Source: Ahaetulla prasina
Lineage: Eukaryota; Chordata; Lepidosauria; Squamata; Colubridae
DNA length: 64,000 bases
Direction: 5' to 3'
Assembly: GCF_028640845.1 (NCBI RefSeq)
Contig: NC_080543.1
Span: 97,081,825 to 97,145,824, forward strand
Part shown: piece after piece, positions 56,298-64,000 of the stretch
Numbering within the stretch: the stretch's first letter is position 1
How the letters are laid out: each line of letters begins with the position of its first letter
The notes under the pieces: generated by a model
What the model was told of the DNA's origin: nothing
Database searches by the model: none
Seen by the model: the letters and a program-made list of their open reading frames with translations, nothing else
Position numbers and translations under genes: made by a program

Positions 56298-56688
56298 TTG
56301 GGAGAACTGAATTCCCAAAAGTAAAACTTTATTGGATACACCATATTGGTAGTGAAGAAACAAAACCAGCTCTGGTTTTCCCACGCAAATGTTTGCCTAG
56401 TTAAACAATAGTTTCCTCTTCTCCCCATCCCTGGATGATCATATTGTCCAATTATGAGACATCCTATTGTTATGGGAACAGTCCATCTCTTTCTCAAGCA
56501 CCTGCAGTGGTGACCTTGATGGTTTCCATACTTTTACGATTTCTGCATACATTTTCAATTACATTTTCCCTTCCCTCCCCCCACTTCATTGGCAAGTTGA
56601 AAAGAATTAGGGTTTGAAAGAAGCAAAGCAATTCAACTTCACATGCTGGCCCCCTGAAGGAAAGGGGCACCTGGAAAATATTAAACAT
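56298..56688 (-). mobile_element. Possible Ty3/Gypsy LTR
   Basis: On the minus strand it begins TGTTTAATATTTTCCAGGTG and ends CAGTTCTCCCA, with an AATAAAGTTTTACTTTTGGG polyadenylation-like block near the end. It lies on the 3' side of a Gypsy integrase fragment. A TSD and polypurine tract are not evident. Confidence 0.35.
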
Positions 56689-56787
56689 AGTTTAATTATT
56701 GTTATTTAGGTGGTCTTAGCCTTATTGTTATTTAGGTGGTCTTAGCCTTAGCCTTTGGCTGCTGAGGGTATTTTTTATGGAACCTTT

Positions 56788-57240
56788 TTACCTGTCTGTA
56801 CTAACATTGTGAGCACCTACCCACTCAGCATCAGCTGAGGGATATCCTTTCCACTGCATTAAGTATTGTAATTTCCCCTTAAAGCACCTTGAGTCCAGTA
56901 TCTTCTTTATATCATAGTTTTTTCCCCCCACCCACAAACGTGGGAGGCCGAGGCCTCACCTCAAGTGGCCTTAACTTAGAGCCTTGGAAGGGTTTCAAAA
57001 AAACCCTTCCTGGTCAATAAACACCAGATGGACTTGTTTGAGTATCTTAAGTAACTGTAATTCCATTTAATTGGATTTATAATTTGAACAATTGGGAACG
57101 GACCTATGTACTTGAGATCCAGTTTCTTGCAAGGTTGGTTCAGCTTCAAGTATTTAATAGACAGGTATACTTTCTCCTCTATTCTGAATTAGTCCATACT
57201 ATATCAATCCTTGACCAAAATTTATGGGGGTTGGAATAAA
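56788..57240 (-). pseudogene. Ty3/Gypsy (chromovirus) integrase C-terminus and chromodomain, degraded
   Basis: Minus-strand translation near 57070-57160 gives LKYIGPFPIVQIINPIKW, the GPY/F module of Gypsy integrases. After a frame change, 56787-56918 gives YDIKKILDSR, then GKLQYLMQWKGYPSADAEWV and a stop, a clear chromodomain (Y--E-IL-SR, LQYL--W-GY, W). Chromodomains steer integration in chromoviruses. Only this 3' end of pol remains. It abuts the L1-like element at about 57245. Confidence 0.68.
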
Positions 57241-57254
57241 ATGTTTTATTTATT

Positions 57255-57804
57255 TTCTTTTGGGTGCAAGTTTCTCCACATATCTGTCAAATTCAATTCG
57301 TCCGTCATTTTAAAAAAATTTTTGGCAATATATTTCTTTTTTTCTTGTTCTTTTTGTCACTGGTATAATCTTTTTTAATTTCTACTACCCCATTGAAGTC
57401 ACCCACAATACATATATTCCCTTGACCTATCTCAATAATCTTTTGATGAACTTTCTTGTAGTATTCCCCCTGGTTTTTGTTAGATGCATTGAAACAACAT
57501 TGTTGTTTGCCCATTGTTACTTCCATCATTAATGGTCTTCCTTTTAAGTCTGCATGAATTTGTTTTGCCTTTATCCCTTCTTTAATATATACTGCCACCC
57601 GTCTTTTCTTTTTTCCGCCAGTGCTGTATAGAGTTTCCCTAATTTATTATATTCTAAATATTTTTCATTTTGCTTTTTAATATGTACTTCTTGGAGGCAC
57701 AGAATATCTGTTTTCTGTTTTATTAATTTTGTAAATATTTGTTTCCTTTTCACCAAAGTGTTTAGTCCTTTAACATTAATTGATATTAGTTTCAATTCTT
57801 CCAT
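57255..57804 (-). pseudogene. L1 ORF2 endonuclease domain, truncated
   Basis: 57804-57571 gives LISINVKGLNTLVKR, then DILCLQEVHIKKQNEKY. After a frameshift, 57598-57305 gives GRPLMMEVTMGKQQCCFNAS and ICIVGDFNGVVEIKKDY. The APE-type endonuclease motifs N-GLN, LQE-H and GDFN are present. The frame ends at LPKIFLK, and the remainder of ORF2 is absent. Confidence 0.72.
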
Positions 57805-57910
57805 TCTTCTATTTGTCTACTGGTTGCTGATTCCTATTGGTTCTTGTAGCTCTTTGTGTTCTTGTTTTAATACCTCATTCTTCTTGGTGTTCTTTTTTGT
57901 CTTTACTTCT

Positions 57911-58947
57911 TTATTCTGTGTCTTCTCCTTTGGCTTCCTGTTGTAGTTGTTCTTCTTGGCTTGCAGTCTCCAGCCCCTCCCTGCTACTATAGTCCTCTTC
58001 TGTTCTCGTCAATTGATCATGTAATTCCTGTGCTTTGTCTAAATTAACAATTTTAATCTTTTTACCCTGCCAGGAGACAAGCATTCCTTCTGGGAGTATC
58101 CATTTAAATAGTATGTTCTGTTTATTCAGTTGTGAGGCCAAAAAACAATAATCTCTTCATTGTTCTCGGACTCTTCTGGGAATTTGTTTCAGGGTAATAA
58201 TTTCTTTATCTTTGTACACTATTGGTTCCTCTCTGGTAATTTTGTAAATTATATCCCTGACCTTCTTTCGGGCAAACCATATGTGTACCTCTCTGGATAG
58301 TCTATGGCATCTAGCATAGTTGGTTTGAATTCTATACACTTCATCCAACTCCATCAAGATTTCTTGCTTATCTCTTTGAAGGGTTTCTGCAATTAATTCT
58401 GTCATTATCTGTCCTAGGTCTTCTTCTTTAGCCTTAGTCACATTTTGAAATCTCAGGTAGAAAGATGCCCGGTCCATTTCTAGGTAGATTAGGGAATCCT
58501 CTAGGTCCTTATTCAATGCTGTCATTTTTTGATCAACCAAATCCAATTTTTTTCTAGTTTGTTCAGTTTTGATTTCCACCATTTTTATTTTTTGTTCATT
58601 TTTCTAATTGCTTCTTGGATTGAACCCATTTTATAGTCCAATTTCTGAATATCGCTTTTCATTTCTCCATGATTGTTTGTCATTGTTTCTTGTAACTTCA
58701 CCATTGTTTCTTGAATTATTAGCAAGGTGGCTTGCATCGTTTGCATATTTGGTATTGTGTTGGGCTTTTCTGCTGTTAACATTCCTTCAATTGACCGTTG
58801 ATTTGATGGGGAGGCCATCATCATCATTGGATTTGATGTAGCTTTTTCTCCTGCCCTCAGAGTTGTCATTGTAAGAGTGGTCATTTCTTTCAATATTCCA
58901 TTTTGTTTTCCAAGGATTCTATAAATACTTTTCCAGATTATCATCAA
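57911..58947 (-). pseudogene. L1-type ORF1, in three frames
   Basis: 58947-58585 is an N-terminal and coiled-coil region (MMIIWKSIYRILGKQNG to MGSIQEAIRKMNKK). 58582-58157 carries FYLRFQNVTKAKEEDLGQIM, VYRIQTNYARCHRLSREVHI and IITLKQIPRRVREQ. 58141-57911 completes the C-terminal domain (FKWILPEGMLVSWQGKKI). Stops at the joins break it. It is closest in pattern to the ORF1 at 23925-24765. Confidence 0.72.
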
Positions 58948-59882
58948 TTGTTTACTAACAAGTCTCCCTTATTTCCCCCCTTATAATGCAAAATATCTTA
59001 TACTACTATTAATATTTATCTCTGCTCTAATAAATCTAATCACATTATTCAATCTACATATAAACCTAACTACAAATATAAATATAATATAAGCATAAAT
59101 ATAATTATTCTATGAAAGTTAATCAGTATATATGCCAATAACAATATATAAGTTAAATCAATATATATATGTCAATTAATCAATTTATAAGTTAGCTATA
59201 AATATATATACAAAGAACAGTATATACGTTAATCAATATATATATATACATTTAAATATAAATATGGATAGAGATATAAACAAAGTATATCAAAGTATAA
59301 AGATATAAATATATAATTACTGATCTAATATAATTTGGGTGTAAACAGTTTAGATATAACTTTTGTAATTATTAGTTCATGAGTTGCTTACTTAACCACA
59401 ATTTGTATAAATATTCTTTAAATCTTCTCAATTAACTTGGTAAATTAATAAATAGTCCCTTGTTAACATTACTTTCAATGTTCAGGTAATTGCTTATCCT
59501 TGTTCCACTTTAATCTTCCGTGAGTGTCTTGTTATCTATTGAATCAATTTTAATCCTTTCTTCTTCCTTTTACCCCTTTCTGCTTTGTATCAATCTCTGT
59601 GTGTCTCCTGTTTCTTTTTCCATCATTTTGGGACACTGGTTTCTTCCTCCAACCTCTGTCTCAAATGCCCATCTGTTCAAGCTTCTCTCGCTGCCATAGT
59701 CCGCTGTAGCCCTCCTTCTTTTCCTGCCACTTTGGCTCTCTGGATCACTCTCCTCGCTCCTCTTTTCTTCCTCTTTTCCTCCAATTTTCTGTCTGAATAT
59801 CCACTCATCTCCTTTCAGTCTCACATCTAAATTTTATCTCCTCCTCTCTTCACTCTTAGAGTTCACTTTAATTTGCTGAGTC

Positions 59883-60383
59883 TGTCGTGTCCCACTCCTC
59901 CTCTGACGGCCGAGTTGGGGAAGTCCGTATCAAGCGTGCCTCTGCAGCTCTGCCAAAGTCCTATCAGAGTCCTCAGGGCAGGCAGGAGACCAGAAAGTGA
60001 CTTCAGCAAGATATGTTTAGACTTTGCCTGACTCAGAGAATGCCAGAAAGCAGATCTTTTATATAGGCCATGGAGTGTGGCTCCATGACTCAGCACTTAT
60101 CCAGGCCTGCCCCTCCCTTCCTTTTGCTGACGTCGCCTCTCCATTCTCCGGAAGCGTGGATCTATCCATTGCATCGTTTCATCTCCAGCTGTTGGTAATC
60201 CCAGCCCGTGGCTGGCTTCAGGTGCACATGCTATCGGAGGGAGGTTTGTTTGTTCGATTTGTCCGGGCATGGTGCCAGGGCTGGGGGCTGGAGGCATGCC
60301 AGGACATTTTTCTGTACTATCAGCGTCCGGCAGGAAATAAGAGGGGCCCGGCTGCGGGGGAAGGGAGCGAGCGAGGCACAACA
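59883..60383 (-). mobile_element. Solo LTR, family A, copy 1
   Basis: It runs TGTCGTGTCCCACTCC to GAGGCACAACA with the perfect 5-bp TSD GAGTC (59878-59882, 60384-60388). A TATA box (CTATATAAAAGATC on minus) is near 60055. No internal retroviral or Gypsy genes flank it, as expected of a recombined solo LTR. It is inserted in the leader of the L1-like element. Confidence 0.85.
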
Positions 60384-60820
60384 GAGTCACTGCTCCTCCC
60401 GCCAAGTCACCCTCGTTCTTTGGGTGATTCCCCCTAACTGCAATTTCCTTTATAACTGAATAATCGGGACTTACTTTTATGGCCACTTATCACCGTTGCG
60501 GCTCTGGGATTTTCAGCCAGATAGAATGTCACAGTCGGTTAAGTAAATCTTCTCTTCCTTAGCCTCTCTGGCTTGTCACAGCCTCAAGTCTGCCATAACA
60601 CAAAGTCAGACACTTTCGCATTGGGTTGACAGGGATTTCCTTCGTTGCAGCGAGTGATCGCCTTTCACCTCACTGCCCTCCAGGCTTTCCCTCTATTCTG
60701 TGTGGCTGTCCAGGCTCACCCTGCCCAAAGGGGTCCCCAAACATGAAAAATTTGGGATCTAGGAATGGAGACCGTTCTCTTTCCCCTGCTCCGCTATGAC
60801 ATTACCACCAGAAGTCCAAA

Positions 60821-61439
60821 ACTTCATCTTTCTTCTACTCACTTTCCAGAATCCTAGAACAATGTCATTAGCAAAGGTTGCTTCTGGGTTTCCTGGAGTT
60901 GGAATGCACCTGAGATAATGAACTTGACTAGAGTTCACCAGACCTAATCCATGAGATTAGACTGTCAGATTTGCACTTCTGTGCCTTTCCACCTTGGAGA
61001 GAGTCTCTAATGCAATTTGCGATACATCCAATATCCCACTTGCAATTGGTTATATGGTGTAGCCTGATGAAGCCTTCAAAGTTTAAAGGCCTTGATTGCC
61101 CATATACATACAATTTCATAAGAGGGGGGTGTATTTTGGATATCTTTCAAAGTGAGATTTTGATAGCCAGAAGTGGGAAATATATGAGCAAGTCAGAAAA
61201 TACAGTATCTATTATACTGAGCATTTATTGCTGGCTCCAATGAATAATTATTACATGAGACAGGTGCTGTGCATCTGAAAGGTAGATCCCAAGGAATGTT
61301 AGTGTGAACAAGGCTAGTGTGATATGTTGACATTACAGGACTGATTTTTTTAGTTATATACATATATACGGTACACATACCACTTCCAATAGACTGTCCA
61401 ACACTTTTGTAGCACCCCATTCAAATAGAGCTTGGCAAT
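60821..61439. other. Spacer without recognised feature
   Basis: It has moderately AT-rich sequence with no exon, RNA gene or clear repeat. Only short stop-limited frames are present. Confidence 0.4.
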
Positions 61440-61727
61440 TTTTGCATAACAGCATAACAGAGTTGGAAGGGACATTGGATGTCTTCTACCCCAATCCCCA
61501 CACAAGAAGGAGACCTTATACAATTCTGGACAAATGCCTCTTCAATCTCTTCTTAAAAACCTCTGGTGATGGAGTCTCCACAACTTCTGGAGGCAAGTTG
61601 TTCTCACTGTTAATTGTTCTCACTGTCAGGAAATTACTCCTTAGTTTTAGGTTGCTTCTCTCCTTAATTAATATCCATCCATTGCTTCTTCCCAGCCTTC
61701 TGGTGCTTTAGAAAATAGGTTGACCTC

Positions 61728-62248
61728 TGTCGTGTCCCACTCCTCCGCTGATGGCCGGGTCAGGGAAATCCGAATCAGGTGTGCCTCTGCAGCTCTGCCA
61801 AAGTCCTAGCAAAGTCCTCAAGGCAGGCAGGAGACCAGAAAGTGACTTCAGCAAGATATGTTTAGACTTTGCCTGACTCAGAGAATGCCAGAAAGCAGAT
61901 CCTTTATATAGGCCATGGAGTGTGGCTCCATGACTCAGCACTTATCCAGGCCTGCCCCTCCCTTCCTTCTGTTGCCTCCGCCTATCAAGTCTTCTGACGC
62001 GAGGGTCACTCCAGTCGGCAGCTGTTGGTAATAAACCTTCCTCAGGCTCACATGCTGTGGAGGAGGGGGAGGGGTCTACTTGCTCCGTTTGCCTGGGCAT
62101 GGAGCCAGAGCTGGGGGCTGGAGGTATTTCTTCTTCTTCAGCCTGTCTGGGCATGGAGCCAGGGCTGGGGGCTGGAGGTATTTCTTCTTCCGTGTTCGGA
62201 AGCAGATAAGCAGGCCCCGGCTGAGGTGAGATTGGACGAGACACAACA
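61728..62248 (-). mobile_element. Solo LTR, family A, copy 2
   Basis: It runs TGTCGTGTCCCACTCC to GAGACACAACA with perfect TSD ACCTC (61723-61727, 62249-62253). It shares most of its sequence with 59883-60383, including the TATA region, but carries a 54-bp internal tandem duplication at 62095-62205. Confidence 0.88.
62095..62205. repeat. 54-bp tandem duplication inside a solo LTR
   Basis: GGGCATGGAGCCAG(A/G)GCTGG recurs at 62095 and 62149, with the following GGAGGTATTTCTTCTTC. The other LTR copy has a single unit. Duplicated blocks of this kind occur in LTR U3 enhancers. Confidence 0.85.
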
Positions 62249-62287
62249 ACCTCCTCTTCATTGTGGCAGCCCCTCAAATGTTGGAAC

Positions 62288-63016
62288 TGTTCTGACTCAG
62301 CCTTCACAAGCAATGAGAAACTGCTAACTCACAAGTTAAACAACCCCCTTTTTTCTTAAAACAGGGCACGAGCAGTCTTTATTCACATTGGATAGACAGA
62401 ACCAAAAATAATTAGCCACAAATGAAAGTCTTTTCCCCTTTTGAAACAGTATCTTTTCACATGAGAACTCAAGATAAAATAGTCCTTCAATGATTGAGCC
62501 AAGCAGAAACAGTTTCTGTTCACACCAGGTGAGGCAAATGCACTATCTAGTGTGTCCCAGCAGGGAGATTCAACTGGCACTCAAATACAGAACAATTAGT
62601 CATGACAAACATGGTTCTACCAAAGGAATCCAACTTGATTGATGTACACGGGAAAACAAATGGTTGTCTGTGACAACAGGCCATTCCCAAACCCCTACTA
62701 TTTATTTCCCAGCCAGGGAAGCATCTATGTCTTCTTTTCCCTGAGAGCTGGCTTATTGCTTTCCATTGTTCTCCTCATCCCTCTTCATTATGCATATGCA
62801 CATCTGGGATGGGCCCCATCTGTTCCTCCCCCTCATTCAGCTCAGGCCCCAAAGACAGCTGCCTCTCCACCTGGGGATGGGCAGAAGGCTCCAGCTCTGC
62901 ATCTGCCTTCCTCATCAGAGCTTTCCAAAGGCTCCAAAGCTGGCCCAGGTCCCCCCTCCCCCTCCCCCACGTCTGACTCTGCTGCTAGCTCTGCAGACAA
63001 CTGATGGGTCACAACA
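62288..63016 (-). mobile_element. Solo LTR, family B
   Basis: It runs TGTTCTGACTCAGCC to GGGTCACAACA with perfect TSD GGAAC (62283-62287, 63017-63021). An AATAAAGACTGC polyadenylation-like block (minus) is near 62380. It is 729 bp, inserted only about 35 bp of CR1 away from the family A LTR. Confidence 0.83.
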
Positions 63017-63502
63017 GGAACATTGCTCTCTAGTCCTTCTTTGCACTAGACTAGACATACCCAATTCCTGCAGCCATTCTTCATATGTTTTAGCCTCCAA
63101 CCTCCTAATCATCTTTGTTGCTCTTCTTTGTACTTTTTCCAGTCTGAACATTTTTTTTTATATTGTGGCAACCAAAACTGGATGCAATATTTCAAGTGCG
63201 GTCTTAGCAAGCCATTATAAAATGATATTAACACTTCACATGATCTTGATTCTATCCCTTTGTTAATACAGCCTAGGACTGCATTGGCTTTTTTGGCAAC
63301 TGCAGCATACTGATGGCTCATATTTAAGTGACTGTTATAAAAATAAAAAATCTTAAGGGAGACAGAAACTCAGAGCTTCAGCAGATATTTGGTGCCCATT
63401 GAGAAGAACTGGGCCAGCCTATCTACAAGATTAAAGACGTTCAGCTCCAGGGTGATGGGATTAAGACATGACCCTCCAGGACATAATAGGATTATCTAGC
63501 AG

Positions 63503-64000
63503 CACTTGAAGACCAGTCTCATTGGGATGCAGATGCTGCTGGAGGCCTGTGTGGAGATAAAGGTCCTGAAAGTGGAATGGAAGGAAGGCAAAGGTGATCC
63601 TGTTAGCAGGAGGAAGCAGTTGTTTTAAAAAGAGCATATGGCAACCTTTTTATGGAGTTAGCAGTTTCTGATCATTTTTTCCTCATTTTTCTTTTAATTT
63701 ATTTACTGTAAAGTAGGTACACAAAGTTTTCAGTTTTGCTTATTTATTTATGTTATAAATCTTATGTCCAGAGAACTCAGCCACTTTGTTTCAGGACTGT
63801 CAGGAACTCTTTTTGGAATGCCAAATCAAATTTGAAATATTTCACCAAACTGAAATAAATTGAAATGTTTATGATGAATCTTATGCTTTGCTCATCAAAT
63901 GCATGTGGAATTCAGCAATGGTGTTTTGAAGCAATTGTTTTATAATATGCTTTCATTTTTAGATCTTTATGGAAACACCGAGTTTGCCAATCTCTTTCTG
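63503..64000 (+). pseudogene. ASMT-like copy 4, 5'-truncated exon 2 and start of exon 3 at the window end
   Basis: Exon 2 homology begins abruptly near 63503, at the codons for CLKTSL, and runs to a good donor AAAG/GTGATC at 63593. Intron 2 (63594-63962) matches copy 2 along its length. Exon 3 starts at 63963 with LYGNTEFANLFL and continues out of the window. The first half of exon 2 is missing and non-homologous sequence lies upstream, so it is probably a 5'-truncated pseudogene. An alternative 5' exon cannot be excluded. Confidence 0.8.

Larger units (their letters stand above)
57245..60820 (-). mobile_element. L1-like LINE: 5' leader, ORF1 and endonuclease, lacking its 3' half
   Basis: On the minus strand it starts near 60820 with GGACTTCTGGTGGTAATG, then has a long leader (interrupted by a solo LTR at 59883-60383), ORF1 (about 58947-57911) and the N-terminal part of ORF2 to about 57255. 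RT, C-terminus and 3' tail are missing, and a Gypsy fragment follows. This is the opposite of normal 5' truncation. Confidence 0.7.
61440..63340 (-). mobile_element. CR1 LINE 3' end carrying two solo LTRs
   Basis: The CR1 pieces are 61440-61727, 62254-62282 and 63022-63340, read on minus. They include the 3' UTR (AGAGTTGGAAGGGACATTGG on plus), GGCAGCCCCTCAAATGTTGG, and the RT C-terminus AVAKKANAVLGCINKGIESR and LRPHLKYCIQFWLPQYK. Removing the LTRs restores a continuous CR1. Confidence 0.8.

Noticed and set aside
59863..60096. Frame repeated at 61708-61941 in similar form (SHGATLHGLYK and SQAKSKHILLKSLSGLLPAL), which looked like a two-copy gene
   Set aside because: Both lie inside solo LTRs of the same family, over the TATA and downstream region. 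They are LTR sequence, not a host gene.
1..64000. CRISPR arrays, operons or prokaryotic mobile elements
   Set aside because: No regularly spaced short repeats with unique spacers were seen. Composition, introns and retroelements are vertebrate.

Overview
The window is vertebrate genomic DNA, almost certainly from a squamate and most likely a snake. The evidence is an AATAG-type (ATTCT)n microsatellite on the 3' tail of a CR1-type LINE, tRNA-derived squamate SINEs, many CR1/L2-group LINE copies, hAT MITEs, and spliceosomal exons of acetylserotonin O-methyltransferase (ASMT/HIOMT) type. There are no bacterial-style genes.

The only host gene family seen is ASMT-like, all on the + strand, in at least four tandem copies. 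Copy 2 (22202-38688) is complete: eight exons with consistent phases and GT/AG borders join to exactly 1038 nt (345 residues plus stop), the length I recall for human ASMT. Copy 1 (6146-8182) keeps part of exon 2 and exons 6-7. Copy 3 (49434-52465) keeps only exons 6-7, both damaged. Copy 4 (63503-64000) starts inside exon 2 and runs off the window. Flanking non-coding DNA is duplicated too: 1-640 with 53150-53800, 19180-20520 with 54285-56265, and 40200-40640 with 44930-45330.

The intact copy has lost the family's catalytic His-Asp pair (VLHDW type is VLINW here) and the Glu of the GxERT motif, yet it keeps its length, reading frame, splice sites and much of the cofactor-binding fold. It may be a pseudoenzyme. 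The other copies also lack His-Asp, each with different replacements.

Most of the rest is nested transposable elements. The notable group is a set of L1-like elements that carry 5' leader, ORF1 and 3' tail but little or no ORF2 (23214-25040, 41349-44216, 49619-52221, and two minus-strand copies near 11-15 kb), plus two wholly non-coding relatives with internal tandem repeats (1623-4463, 30567-33252). Several have clear target-site duplications (TSDs). They resemble the mammalian half-L1 (HAL1) situation. There is also a 2.7 kb near-identical tandem duplication at 10041-15377 with microhomology at its borders, three solo LTRs with perfect 5-bp TSDs, several hAT MITEs with 8-bp TSDs (some with an empty site in the paralogous copy), a chromodomain-bearing Ty3/Gypsy fragment and a 60-bp-period minisatellite.

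Percent identities, alignments and database matches could not be computed. Family names rest on motifs read by eye.
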